DNA of 64,000 nucleotides from Roseimaritima multifibrata (GCF_007741495.1 NZ_CP036262.1:5828001-5892000); one strand, 5' to 3'. Counted from the stretch's first letter, positions 52,301 through 60,580 are shown. Numbers and translations are program-made. The notes: generated by a model from the sequence alone, not told the origin.

Positions 52301-55300
52301 TCAGACCATTGCGTGTCGCACCTTCTTCAAGGATCAACGAATCCGGTTTACGCAGCGTCACGTCAGGATGGGCACTGCGAACACGAATGTGATACAGATT
52401 CAGTGCGCCCGATTCGCCTGGCAGGACGACTCGCATCCCTGGGTCACGACGGTTGGTCGAGTACAGGTCTTGCAAGGCGTCATCATCGATGACTTCCACC
52501 ATCGATCCGGTGACGACAGCACCACCCGTGATGACCAGGCTGCTGGTATCTGGAATCAGATTGGGAACATCGCTTCCCAAATACAGGTCATTATTGAAGC
52601 GAACTTCAAGGACATAATCGCCCCCTTCTTGCAACACAATGCTTGGATCGACAGGGTCAAGCTGACGTGCTTCACGGCGTGCCAACGTCACATCAACAGC
52701 ACCTAACTGGCCAGACATCACCGCGTTGATCGCGGCCTGAACGGATCCTGCTGGATTGACCAAGAAATCTTCGACCGCGACAACCGCTTCGGTCGCAACT
52801 CCGGTCAAACCAATAATCAAAAAGCCATCCGCGTCGGCGATATTGCCGCTGATCGTCAGGACTTGGGTCTCGGTACGTTCACTGACTTCGGACATCGGAC
52901 GAACCGCGTCGCTATCCAGGCCATTGCCTGTGTACAGCAAACTTGGATCACGCTCTTCTGCCAAGGAATCATTAGACAACGCCAAAATATTGCCGTTGGC
53001 ATCGATCAATTCCAATACGGCGTCAAGCGAATTGGCCGTGCGGTCAATGTCGAACCAGACTTCGGTTCCCGCTTCGGCAACAAACGAATAGACGTCCACG
53101 TCATCCCGTTGGGCGATAACGCCGTCGATGACGTATCCAATCCGTCGATTCTCATCACCGGCCGAGACACTCGGAGCAAGTTCTCCCAGATACTGAGCCT
53201 GCCCAGCGATACTGTTTGTGCCTGGCGAAATTGCTTGAACCGATTCATTCTCAGAAACCCCAGCCACGTTGCGGTCGCTGGCAGCTTCGCGAACGGTGAT
53301 ACCATTCCACAGTCCCGGAGTGACCTGCGAAAGGATGCTTCCTGTCGTTGGGTCCTGCGGGATCAGTTCTAGGAAAGAAGTAATACGACTGCTGGCCGAG
53401 ACAGGGTCTGTCGACCATGCAAAAGCGGTCGTCACGTCGGCAGGACCATAGATGGCCCCTAATCCGGCGTCGATACCCGCAGGTAGATCGGTCAGGTCGA
53501 TGTTACCAGCGACGGTGTAGGTTTGCGTTCCCGCTTGAATGGCAAGCTGAAGTTCGTTGTAGATATCCGCGGCCCAACCATCGTAGGTCGCCGACGTCTG
53601 GTTGACTCCATCCTCGGTGTAGAAACCACCGTGAGCAAACCCAATTCGCCTAGCACCATCGATCGTGTAAGCGCGGAAATCAGCCTGCCCAGGCGTTCCC
53701 GAAGTATACATAATGTCGTCGCTAGGCAAGTCGACATCTTCATCCAAATAACTGACGATTTGGATGTCCCCCAAAGATCCGCTGGCGGCTTCAAGGTCCA
53801 ACGAACTATACATCGTTGGAATTCCATCCAAGAAGTACGTCGTCGCCGTCCAATTAACCAGACCATTAGGGCCTGCGAAAGTACCGCGACTTTCCACCCG
53901 GTCATCGGAAACCAAGGTCGGCTGTTGCGTGATCGTCGACTGACTTAATTCCGTCGCCGTAGTCCCGACAATCACATAAGTGCTGTATTCGAAAATGTAG
54001 TTTTGATCGATCAACAATTGTTGATTGGTATCCAGAACCGTCACTCCGGAACCGGTATTCAGGAACGAAATCGAATTACCTGCACCCGGCGTTCCCGAGA
54101 AGAAACCAGGCGTCGCTTGATTAACGTCATTGTCAATCAGCAGGCCATTGTTCACTTCAGGTCCGGTCGGCAATCGGGAGGCTTCCCCTTCGCCCGTCAG
54201 GTCACCACCCAACAATCCATCGTTATTGGTGTCCAGCTGTGGTGCACCGCTTGGCGTGAAACCAGCCCCCGAGAAATCGTCCGCCAAAGTGGTCAAGACA
54301 ACGGGGAAATCGGGATGCCCAATCAACTGCAACGAACCACCGATACGATCGGCAATCCCACGCAACTGCTCCTCTGCGGTCAGCAGAGTCCCGCCGACAA
54401 CAATCCCAGCAGGTTCGCTGTCATTTTCGAATTTCGTAACCAAGCTACCGCGAGCATCGCTGCGAATCTGAAGGCCACCGTAAACGAACTGATTGGGGAT
54501 TTCGATCGTGTCACGAACCACGTGCACGATATCGTAATCGTCCCACACGCCCTGGGTCGCTAGTTCGCCGCCGCGAACCTGCATCCCATTGATGTCGTTG
54601 TTATCCAGGCGGTTTTCACGAACCAATGGGCCCGCGTTGCCGACCGAATCAAATCGGTCAAGACTTCCAGTCATCCGGCCAGGGTCTGCCACGGCTTGGA
54701 ATGACAAGGAGTTTAAATCAACAGAGATCGCTGCCCCCGCTCCGTCGGTGAATTGGTTCCCCACGATGATCGGAGCCGCAGCCCTTACGAAGACCGTGCC
54801 CGCTGCATTGCTGCCACGGCCAACTCGGTCAGAATCGTCGTCGGACTGGCCATCCGCGTTGAATTCAAAGCGACTGTTTGCCAATCGCAGTTCAGCCTGA
54901 TGGACTTCGATAGGATTGAAAGCTGCAAAGCCCCCTTCAATCCGAGTCACACCACCGGCTCCGGCAACGACGACATGGTCCAAGCTCGCCATCGATCCTT
55001 GACCGAAGTAGAGCCCACCCCAATCGCCGGGAGTGACTTCAAAATCATCACCGCGACTGTTGGTATCGAAGGTTCCGCCACCACCATAGCGTTGGTCTTC
55101 CAACGAGGTGAAGACAATCGGCAACCCTTCTTCGCCTTCGGCAAACAGGTCGGCACCAAAACGGGCTTCGATCCGAGCGCTGTCGATCTTAATGACGATG
55201 CCGGGATCGATATCCAAACGGGCATCCAAACGAGCCCCGAAGGCCTCGGTTCGCTCAACCAGTTCGACACCAGGATTGGCATTGGTATCCAGGAACGCAG

Positions 55301-58300
55301 TGCTGCTTCCATTCAACTGAGCAACCAGTTCAAACGGTCCAGTCACCTCTTCACCGGTAACCGCATCGATCGTGACAACGGCTCGATAAAGCCGACGCGA
55401 CTGAAAATCGCTGTCACTGGGAACCGCTGGCAGTCGTGTTAGTTGAACGGCACCGGTCGACAACAACTCAACCGAACCGGTTCTCGCACTCGGAGCACTC
55501 TCTTGGCCATTGCTGTCAACATTCGTCAAGCGATAGGCATACGTTCCCGCGGGCACTGTCGTTCCAACAGCGGGAGCAACACTTACCAGCAACGCCGATG
55601 GTGAAGTGGAATCGACAAAGGCTCCGCCAGGAGTCCCATCGATTACCAAGTTTTCCGTCAAGATGTGCGGGATATCGGTATCGTCAAAGCGTGCAAAGAC
55701 GGTCAACGGTTCCAACGTCGAACCGGCACGCGTTACGACTCGCAAGAACAAACCATTGATCGAATTGTCAACGACCGTGTTGCCGTAGATATCCGGACCA
55801 ACGCGAGAATAATCAGGTACAAAGGCACCAGCTTCCTGGTAGCGTTCCTCATCAAAACGAGTTTCTTCAAACGTGTTCGGAGTTGCGGCGATCGCTGCAT
55901 CCGCACTGTTTGAAATCATGGAATTGGCGATCGTCGGACGAGTGATCGCCATATCGATTGGCGAAACAACCACGCTTCGGCCGTCGACGGTCACCTGCCC
56001 ACCACCGTATCGCAGATCCGCAAATTGAATCTGATTCAGGAACAAGCCTGCATCTTCAGGGCTGTAACGTGTTTCGTTTGCAGCATCGATATCTCCGCGG
56101 AAATCGATCCCACCCCAGTCACCCGCCTGAGCGGTTGGCGTGAAGGTTGGCGTATTTCCCGAACCGACAGTATCGTCGTTGTAACTTGTAAAGATCACAC
56201 TTCCGGAAATCAGATTCCCGTCTGCATCTTTCACGGGACGGCCCGCTGAATCGAGCAGTGTGGGGGTCCCCAACAACTGCAAAGTCGCTCCGCTGTAGTC
56301 GATAGTTGCCGAGGTACTTCCGACTCCAACACGCGACCGTTGCATCTTAAAGATGACGCCCGCATCGAGGACCAGATTGACCCCTTGCGGGACATTCAGA
56401 TCGCGTCCGTCATCCAGGGCACCGCCGAAGGAATTCAGTCCGATCTGGTAGGAAAGGTTATCTTCCTGGGTGTATACCAATCCGTCCGCACCACCATTGG
56501 CGACGACCCGAACCGTATCACCAGGTCCTGCGACCCTCAGTGCATCATCAAGGTCTTGGAACGGCGATCCAACACTTCCGCTGCCAGAATTGCTGGCCAT
56601 TTTGTCGACATACAAAGTCGTCGTCGGGTCCGCAGGGACGAACCAGAAGTTATGAACCCCTCCTGGTCGGCCGTCGCTGTCACCATCGAGGGCGACGCCG
56701 GTCGAATCACGCAGAACTCCAGTATCGTTCGCTTCGAACTGGATTCGCAAATCGTAGCCGCCTTCGGTAAGGCCACCAAAACCAGACTCGGTGATGTGAG
56801 GATCGTAGGTATCGTTCCCGCTAGAGGAAACACCCAGCATGTACTCGCCGGGGGACAATTCCAATTCGATCAACGAATCATTGCTGAAGTAATCGTCGTT
56901 GGCGGCGACTTCTTCATAACGGTCGGTATCACCAACTCGCTTATAAAGCCGCAGCGTCGAATCAAGCAGGCTTGAATCCGGAAGCCGTTCTGCAATCGTC
57001 TGAATCGAAATGTTTCCAGATCGACTTAGCGTGAACTTGTAAATGTCGATATCGGTGCTGTCTGGACGATACAAGTATTGCCCATTAACGATATCGGCCA
57101 CGCTCGGATACGAAGATTCGTTATCCGTGCTGGGGTTGAAGATCGAATTGGTGCTTTGCGTTACCGGTTGAGGCAGATCGTCGGCATAGCCGTACCCCAA
57201 CATTTGGCCCACGGCCAACATTGCACCACGGAAGAATTCTCCGCCGTACTGGTCGTCCGTCGATTCGTCAAAGTCCTGGAAATCGAGGACCGCCAAATCA
57301 TCGACACCGTCGCCATTGCGGTCACTGGTAACCACGGCCAAACCACCGTCGCCACTATTTGCCGCAGGGTCGCCCCCGTACAAGTCGCCGACAGCGATCG
57401 TAAAGAACGCATCGCCCGCAGGTTCACCATTGGTTTCAACAAACTGAATGCCCAGGTATTCACTGAACATCGACAGTGCTTCCCGGACCCGTTCTTTCTG
57501 TTGGGCGGAAATATTGTTCTGGTAGGTGATCGGGTTGTAGCCCGCGCGACTTGGATCATCCCCAATAAAGGAGGAAGCGAAGTCATAGTAGACCGTGCTG
57601 ATCCCATCGAATCGGTCGCCACCATTGCGCAAGTATCCCAGCGGGACCACTCGGTCCAGACGATTGGGATCGTCGGGACGCAGGTTACTGACCCCTGGCG
57701 TACCCTCGCCACCTGGAAGATCCAAGCCGTACGGGGTCGTGTTGAAAATCTCGCCGGAGAGAATCGCCGATTGAGGACCGTTACCGTTGATATCGAATTG
57801 GCTGTCTAGATCGAACGCATCTCCAAAGCTGTCTCCAGCTTCTACGGGGTTGATCGCAACTTCGACAGGGACCAACTGATTGGCGACGTTCGGGCCGACT
57901 TCCGACTGACCGATACGGAGCCGTGCACCCGAGGTCAAGAAGGAACCAGGATTGTCTGGATCAGGCAACCGAGCCAGCGCCTGAGCAAACTGCAAAGTCG
58001 CAATGTCGGTCGTGGCGTCGTAGCTTACCGAAGTCGGCTTCACCAAGACGTCATCATTACCGCTGGCGGTGCCACGCGAATAATAAAGCTGATAGAAATC
58101 GGGATTCTCAGCAAGGGCGATATTCAAATCGTCATCGCTGAAGTGAACTTCGATCACTCCAACTTCAGGACTGAGGCTACCATTGGCCAAGCGGCGAACC
58201 GGTTCTGGAACAACGGCTAGAACCGTGGGGCCCAAATTCAAACTGAACTGCAGGCCACTGTTTTGGCCGTCGTTGTAGGCTTCGCCATCCACATTCAACA

Positions 58301-59414
58301 ATGCGGTCGGACCTTCGCCAAACACGCTGATTTGATACTCGTCGTCCGGCAATGGCTCGGCAAAGCGGAACACGACCTCACGCGCCGAATCGCCTAATCC
58401 GACATAACCAGGCGTGACAGTGATGTCACTGGCACCCAGCAAAGTCAGCGGCGAATAGCTAGGGCTGATCCCGCCGATTTTCGTCGTCCCCGATCCAGCC
58501 TGAAGCTCTAGCGTCAGCAACTGCGACGCCTGAGGATTCGAATTGATCGCATTGACCAGCTGCTCAACGGTCGTTTCATTTCCGAACGCGGAATTGACCT
58601 GAACCGTCACGTCGTTGCCACTTACCAAAACGGCGGGCAGGGCAGGGCCCAAGAAATTTCGCTGCTCGACGATCAACTGCTGACCGCGCCCCTCGGGCCC
58701 GGCAAGTGCAGACAAGACGCGAACACGGACCGCATTACCGGTCCCCAAATCAGTCACTGCCGACGCCGAATTGGCGCCGCCCAACGTAACCTGCAGCCCA
58801 CTAGGCGTTGTTTGCCCAATCCGAGCCGAAGTCGCTCCGGAGACGCGGATCGCCGTGACCAACGCGCTCGCTGCCGCATTGTTCTGCAAACCGGTAATCA
58901 AACCGGCAACGGTGGTCGCCCGACCTGGGTTGCTGTTCAGTTCGACCGAAATCGTATCGCCACTGACGGAAATAACCGGCAGGGAGGTATCGACTCGGTT
59001 TGCTGTGGTGAAATTGACCTGAATGCCATTCCCGCCAGCTCCGGCCTGAACGGCCCGAAAATCGACAAGAACCGCTCCGTTGGTGCCGAAATCGGTGGTC
59101 GCCTCAGCCGATTCGAACTGACCATCACCGCCAGCCCTAGTGATCTGAATACCACTCAGCGTCGTCGGATCGATCTCGGTCGCATCATCGAACTGAAAGA
59201 CCAACTCGCGGGGCTGAGTCGTTAAGAGACCCCCGTCAAAGAGCAAGGATCCTTCGTTCGGCTGAATCGCGATCAAGTCCGGACCAGCCAGCAATTGACG
59301 CTGTTCAAGCGTCTCCAGCAAGCCTTTACGGTCCTGTCGTCGGCGACGAGCGCGCATCCGATCGGTAGCCGAGAATAGTTTTGTACGTCGTGAGCCTGAT
59401 TTACGGGTGGTCAT
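43389..59414 (-). CDS. Giant (about 5341 residues) surface protein: inactive metzincin-like domain, AIN modules, PPC, GEVED and dockerin
   Basis: I use ATG 59414, which has AGAGGA seven bases upstream, in place of the longer frame from 59525. The N-terminus is basic and ends in LETLEQRQLLAGPD, as in the neighbouring surface proteins. Landmarks are: two AIN-type modules (about 150-320); a metzincin-like domain at about 605-745 whose zinc motif is replaced by LAVGQMLGYGY (733-743); a PPC-like domain (about 790-880) and three more PPC-like sandwiches; beta-helix segments (NNDINGMQVRGG, NSELGVDID); many further AIN modules; a GEVED domain near 5010-5140 (DYGDAPGYG, DFDDDDERV); and a dockerin pair at about 5178-5231 (VNDSGFVSPLDALQIINVL, VNGDGFVTPIDALEVINTL). 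It is likely an exported adhesin or matrix protein. The reading frame is unbroken over 16 kb. Confidence 0.9.
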   Translation of the reverse strand: MTTRKSGSRRTKLFSATDRMRARRRRQDRKGLLETLEQRQLLAGPDLIAIQPNEGSLLFDGGLLTTQPRELVFQFDDATEIDPTTLSGIQITRAGGDGQFESAEATTDFGTNGAVLVDFRAVQAGAGGNGIQVNFTTANRVDTSLPVISVSGDTISVELNSNPGRATTVAGLITGLQNNAAASALVTAIRVSGATSARIGQTTPSGLQVTLGGANSASAVTDLGTGNAVRVRVLSALAGPEGRGQQLIVEQRNFLGPALPAVLVSGNDVTVQVNSAFGNETTVEQLVNAINSNPQASQLLTLELQAGSGTTKIGGISPSYSPLTLLGASDITVTPGYVGLGDSAREVVFRFAEPLPDDEYQISVFGEGPTALLNVDGEAYNDGQNSGLQFSLNLGPTVLAVVPEPVRRLANGSLSPEVGVIEVHFSDDDLNIALAENPDFYQLYYSRGTASGNDDVLVKPTSVSYDATTDIATLQFAQALARLPDPDNPGSFLTSGARLRIGQSEVGPNVANQLVPVEVAINPVEAGDSFGDAFDLDSQFDINGNGPQSAILSGEIFNTTPYGLDLPGGEGTPGVSNLRPDDPNRLDRVVPLGYLRNGGDRFDGISTVYYDFASSFIGDDPSRAGYNPITYQNNISAQQKERVREALSMFSEYLGIQFVETNGEPAGDAFFTIAVGDLYGGDPAANSGDGGLAVVTSDRNGDGVDDLAVLDFQDFDESTDDQYGGEFFRGAMLAVGQMLGYGYADDLPQPVTQSTNSIFNPSTDNESSYPSVADIVNGQYLYRPDSTDIDIYKFTLSRSGNISIQTIAERLPDSSLLDSTLRLYKRVGDTDRYEEVAANDDYFSNDSLIELELSPGEYMLGVSSSGNDTYDPHITESGFGGLTEGGYDLRIQFEANDTGVLRDSTGVALDGDSDGRPGGVHNFWFVPADPTTTLYVDKMASNSGSGSVGSPFQDLDDALRVAGPGDTVRVVANGGADGLVYTQEDNLSYQIGLNSFGGALDDGRDLNVPQGVNLVLDAGVIFKMQRSRVGVGSTSATIDYSGATLQLLGTPTLLDSAGRPVKDADGNLISGSVIFTSYNDDTVGSGNTPTFTPTAQAGDWGGIDFRGDIDAANETRYSPEDAGLFLNQIQFADLRYGGGQVTVDGRSVVVSPIDMAITRPTIANSMISNSADAAIAATPNTFEETRFDEERYQEAGAFVPDYSRVGPDIYGNTVVDNSINGLFLRVVTRAGSTLEPLTVFARFDDTDIPHILTENLVIDGTPGGAFVDSTSPSALLVSVAPAVGTTVPAGTYAYRLTNVDSNGQESAPSARTGSVELLSTGAVQLTRLPAVPSDSDFQSRRLYRAVVTIDAVTGEEVTGPFELVAQLNGSSTAFLDTNANPGVELVERTEAFGARLDARLDIDPGIVIKIDSARIEARFGADLFAEGEEGLPIVFTSLEDQRYGGGGTFDTNSRGDDFEVTPGDWGGLYFGQGSMASLDHVVVAGAGGVTRIEGGFAAFNPIEVHQAELRLANSRFEFNADGQSDDDSDRVGRGSNAAGTVFVRAAAPIIVGNQFTDGAGAAISVDLNSLSFQAVADPGRMTGSLDRFDSVGNAGPLVRENRLDNNDINGMQVRGGELATQGVWDDYDIVHVVRDTIEIPNQFVYGGLQIRSDARGSLVTKFENDSEPAGIVVGGTLLTAEEQLRGIADRIGGSLQLIGHPDFPVVLTTLADDFSGAGFTPSGAPQLDTNNDGLLGGDLTGEGEASRLPTGPEVNNGLLIDNDVNQATPGFFSGTPGAGNSISFLNTGSGVTVLDTNQQLLIDQNYIFEYSTYVIVGTTATELSQSTITQQPTLVSDDRVESRGTFAGPNGLVNWTATTYFLDGIPTMYSSLDLEAASGSLGDIQIVSYLDEDVDLPSDDIMYTSGTPGQADFRAYTIDGARRIGFAHGGFYTEDGVNQTSATYDGWAADIYNELQLAIQAGTQTYTVAGNIDLTDLPAGIDAGLGAIYGPADVTTAFAWSTDPVSASSRITSFLELIPQDPTTGSILSQVTPGLWNGITVREAASDRNVAGVSENESVQAISPGTNSIAGQAQYLGELAPSVSAGDENRRIGYVIDGVIAQRDDVDVYSFVAEAGTEVWFDIDRTANSLDAVLELIDANGNILALSNDSLAEERDPSLLYTGNGLDSDAVRPMSEVSERTETQVLTISGNIADADGFLIIGLTGVATEAVVAVEDFLVNPAGSVQAAINAVMSGQLGAVDVTLARREARQLDPVDPSIVLQEGGDYVLEVRFNNDLYLGSDVPNLIPDTSSLVITGGAVVTGSMVEVIDDDALQDLYSTNRRDPGMRVVLPGESGALNLYHIRVRSAHPDVTLRKPDSLILEEGATRNGLTSGNYQLQVRLQETDESPGTQVQFTDIRYATTGLQIIGQPFHSPLIGEEYEQSAVNDAFSQAQPLGPYGVGTDANLTEDTGPLSSDVLAKTIAGVLDSEDDIDWYQFNINYERLTRDSADLYLATIFDLDYADKYARADMAFYVFNEAGQLIMTAGDSNIADDQPRADQGADSTDLSRGSAGTLDPYLGTTELSEGRYYVAVANQSRIPEQLNQFYAAGASNPLLRLEPIDSIVRIAEDRIGSSGGGTAADPVVPVLFDPVTSPIDYTLNDVVLYTIGNDGLGRTVNMTNPFTGESYEGDFGTSGLGRMNADIVDFEYRANGELFGFNRDYGSPTDDGISYYRINSSNGAITAVNVSNIETFQAAIDADGVVTVVPSDTGIHPEAITFMPGVAGTNQEELGFFVGNRVTATPQVAGRPDYLSNILYMFDPDTGEALSGAAGDRVPITVGQVTIDPRANGAGTQVRERGYIETNLVDTFGNIQDPGTAVRTQFVVTGATQVDASGQTTALIRDGLAAGGPTTFTITATDLSQYTFEFDSGPTFQFQYDDELNVSVRDGDQITVTSVSGPQVYEVNTGPVLTVDPTLIVDGDSIQLTDNAGLVRTFEFNRVGGVTSGSIAVPMRDVNGNLLTADELLVSLSDTITRADFSVIANATFANGRISLSNDSLTVLPVVNGTGLGVEGDYAVTPGLENNQIVVEESATATQFARALTNAIGDGVVVSSAGNRLNFRGATSVDVTSLQIRGVIVNQTGQSGVEGIGNISVPFSVSDRDEDIAVRIVQAINDAGLGTITASANGRTVSLVDAAVTRNSVGPAFEVTNVTPGGLITGLSAIGSDLYAVSNAGGLYLVDSPTSAVQGNIGTYVGTATDLVGLQFTGLTTGPQNVDGGQYADLLFGTTANGRLYAFNTAGVLQPVFAGGQTSTAIGQGIAARGLAFSTLDQNLWHVTENRDEDAGHGINENFSGTRDASIGGNSLYFGYEDGATAGGGTPSLPRLDGQSLTNTYNFPGGAQGALESNPFSLVGYSSEDQPFLYFNYFLESDDAQDAFRVYVITDDGSEELVATNASIREPGSLDDEYDDSNPFDDIDIDVQELHDNSDSWRQARVSLGEFAGLDNLRLRVEFSTSGQVGGGDASIRTLPGSELRDGQSFVIGNQEFSLDFGPTIVTVPGSELAAFYTAADAGVAGSAPDTRVTVSVGGITFVLNDGLRNVDPLSGEVDVLLVDSSIPGATPLSQLTASQISVALADAIAANQPTAVVDNAYDFTDEPNNELATASQLTVPQGDISISGIGQIDDVRDVDLIRIDLPAGATLDASTSPTLGSTVTPLARLFDAEGNEVARAGSLGLQVTAVGETTYYLGVSSSLNTAYNPNVAGSGSDGDIGTYTTSISITRDFRVLQDDNRIEITGGYTVSLPNGSPLAIDQSLNSTGIPVQVDSGMTAAEIAVAVRNSLASQFSNGQLTGYGSNGSLVNLVNLTVQDAGPFGQSGTRYGDLFGDEGAARAADNDHEGVYIDDIIIGFAERGELATGASTLQDLGSATDFIVDPSPNLTLPAQPTSNLVTGSYQLEIRDASEYVASSTGASAAGSTFRAFDTNTRLANSQTITARPATELVDGSTFTIGDGTSTVTFEFDFVDSATRVQPGNVAIPYSFEVIEPGSESIDPFSGLPIPGTGVVRPQTASEVAAAILEAINSAAVQSVLDVSAQPASGVDTLADVRINLLGTSLVDNSDGALAEVVRLGARGDENRDREAQGVILVENSRFLFNSLYGIDLVHDVTAEVAEVTTDSLVRYPRNLVELNSEALVPGVVVQSNVMAFNSVGGIRVSGLSTSGTDLDPVPFDRIVNNTIIGGTVSAGVTAAAETYHGFTFSQGALSFADRVVDYNPIANGGPAPDIEFQDTDTALGIPDCNGRGPEPANGDATVSLGNGGTMTVEFVDNRLTGSGDSRPDLVVFETGAVESVLVEVSRDGVTFFEVGVVDGLSMEIDIDAAGFGLQDRLAFVRLTDLRQGDPTALNIGADIDAVGALFSTSVDLFVSGGTGITVRQNASPTLLNNVVSNSELGVDIDASSAGSVMGALTLYRNTTNVSGTTSLGTYSQIVSDSEELFVSPGELIFTPSSGSSLIDSSIDSLQDRASLVTVRNPLGLPPSPILAPRLDVNGQLRVDDPTVESPFGSGELVFKDRGAEDRGDQTGPRAILISPRADELGLSAGVGEITGSAPAFFEIQLVDGIAPTDPTPGVGVDDRSVTGNSLLLLENGQPLVEGVDYTFGYNPSTNTIRLTPLAGVFKTDSVYVVRMLDSTDSVILALEGSRLTDGGIYTVVDRTGQRLSFEYETGITVTIPQTLPEVVGADGASFTVTDGQFLFTFELDDDGQTTAGSIPVQLGFNASIEDIATAMVNAINGTALNVTAVDVGEGKLGIVGSNSLTEFDPLTSGMAVAGNVGTEVGFGISVPANVAIADGLEAGQTFMINRGSVQQVQFEITTTTQVTNPGAIAVTVAANATVNDVADALVRAISGSGLGLNPVNAGGGRVALGGDVNYSLDMSDTVLQQLGTPGQTASIPVVISPAATDVEAATAIVNAINGSAAVGVTASQVGPRVFVDGSTDVTGTGVLDLVTIQDEVGNLLQSNQANGNTELTIFVGTGFDYGDAPGYGSTFDEGGPRRKVDEGLRLGDIVTADSDAKLPDADDDDGVSLSGTLQVGFTSTLEVLVNTDGRAYTLDVMVDWNSDGDFDDDDERVVTGLAGSTSGARSLVVTVPNSGVVQGNTYARVILSDQNGEVGEIEDLQVTIGGNPYQNPNVTSTGESLVADVNDSGFVSPLDALQIINVLNQGGGSVSLQPPPVGLALPPYPDVNGDGFVTPIDALEVINTLNRMAGARGASGEEVSSAYVPSSDGVLASVSTAYAQPQGESVADPVSDSVETFATTEKVTGRDSSVFDAAAEIEVEDILDSIASDRAVSDSEAASHDDFFSQLGS

Positions 59415-59420
59415 TAACCA

Positions 59421-59426
59421 TCCTCT
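59421..59426 (-). promoter_or_regulatory. Shine-Dalgarno deciding the giant gene start
   Basis: AGAGGA on the minus strand lies seven bases before ATG 59414. It makes this start preferable to the upstream ATG at 59525, which has no such site and would add 37 residues with no export-type features before the conserved basic tail. Confidence 0.6.
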
Positions 59427-59444
59427 TTCGAAGCCAAGGTGGCA

Positions 59445-59460
59445 AACGGTTATAACTGTT
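59445..59460. promoter_or_regulatory. Near-palindromic 16-bp possible operator
   Basis: The sequence aacggttataactgtt is a 16-bp palindrome with one mismatch pair. It lies 31 bases upstream of the giant gene's start, in the divergent region shared with the TPR lipoprotein gene. It could bind a dimeric regulator, but a chance match is quite possible. Confidence 0.3.
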
Positions 59461-59815
59461 GAAAAGTATCTAGTGTCCCAAACCCTGCCACCTGTCAAAA
59501 CAGGAAGGCGTGGCAAGGTAGGCAATTTCGTTAGATAGCCTGATGAATTCTAATTCACACTTAGTGATTCGCAACGAAAATCCTGTCCTAGCCAGCGTTT
59601 ACAGCAGGGTCGTCCGGTCGTGCGGGTTTTTCCGACGGTGTTCGAACGCGACTTTTGGACTCGGTCCACCAACAAAAAGTTCCCTAGCCCCAATTTCCGG
59701 TTCAGATCTCTCTTGCTCTGACCGTTTCCGGCTTGATATCGTCCGCCTCTCGCAGCGTGCGACCTCGCACCCTTACGAACTGATTTTCTGGCCGCTGACG
59801 CGAAAGCCTGTACGG
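59461..59815. other. Divergent intergenic region, no gene seen
   Basis: This stretch separates the giant minus-strand gene from the plus-strand TPR gene and should contain both promoters. A 5-bp hairpin (cctgt-caaa-acagg) lies at about 59489-59502 and a wider imperfect inverted repeat surrounds it. The plus-strand frame open from 59543 has no protein-like features before ATG 59816. Confidence 0.4.
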
Positions 59816-60580
59816 ATGAACCCACAAACCAACTCCGCCAGCCACCGAGCACAGGTGGTCACCAGCACCTTGCTGCTGATTTCCATGGCAGCCCTAACAG
59901 GGGGGTGCAAATGGGCATCAAACGGCCAGAATGCCCAAGGGCGTCAGATGTACGAACAAGGCCAATACACGGCCGCGATGCACCAATTCCAGGAAGCCAT
60001 CAGCACCGACCCGACCGATCCTGACGGTTATTACAATCTTGCGGCCACCGCCCATCGGGTGGGAACTCAGCGTCAAGACGCAGCTTTGCTCGAACAGGCC
60101 GAAGCCCTCTACAACCAGTGCCTCGATCACGACGAGCACCATGTGGAGTGCCACCGAGGCCTCGCCGTCCTGTTGGTCGATACCGGACGCCCCGACAAAG
60201 CCTTTGACCTGATGAAAAACTGGGCATCCCAAAACCCGTCGCTTCCGGACGCTCGCATCGAACTCGCACGTCTTTATGAAGAATATGGGGATACCGAGAC
60301 CGCAAAACGCTACCTCGAAGACGCGGTTCAACAGGACCCCAACAGCGCCCGTGCCTGGTTGGCACTCGGAAAATTACGTGAATCCTCGGGCGAATTAACT
60401 CAGGCCCTAGCCAATTACCAACGCAGCTACAGCCTAAACAACATGCAGCCAATGGTTGTCGAACGAATGGCCGCCCTCAATCGCCAACTTTCCGACAGCT
60501 ACGATCGCTCCCTGGCAACGGGAGACACCCGGCTCGCTCAGCCGCCACCGACCACCAGCGTCGGCCAGCAACGCTACTAG
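59816..60580 (+). CDS. TPR-repeat lipoprotein
   Basis: I prefer ATG 59816 to the longer frame from 59543: it gives a short positive N-terminus (MNPQTNSASHRAQ), a hydrophobic core (VVTSTLLLISMAAL) and a lipobox-like TGGC, so the 254-residue protein would be a lipoprotein anchored through the Cys. At least four tetratricopeptide repeats follow: QMYEQGQYTAAMHQFQEAI (about 43-61), DGYYNLAATAHRVG (about 68-81), a middle pair, and ARAWLALGKLRESSGELTQA (about 184-203). The C-terminus is Pro/Thr rich. TPR lipoproteins act as scaffolds in the periplasm or outer membrane; the partner is unknown. Confidence 0.82.
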   Translation: MNPQTNSASHRAQVVTSTLLLISMAALTGGCKWASNGQNAQGRQMYEQGQYTAAMHQFQEAISTDPTDPDGYYNLAATAHRVGTQRQDAALLEQAEALYNQCLDHDEHHVECHRGLAVLLVDTGRPDKAFDLMKNWASQNPSLPDARIELARLYEEYGDTETAKRYLEDAVQQDPNSARAWLALGKLRESSGELTQALANYQRSYSLNNMQPMVVERMAALNRQLSDSYDRSLATGDTRLAQPPPTTSVGQQRY

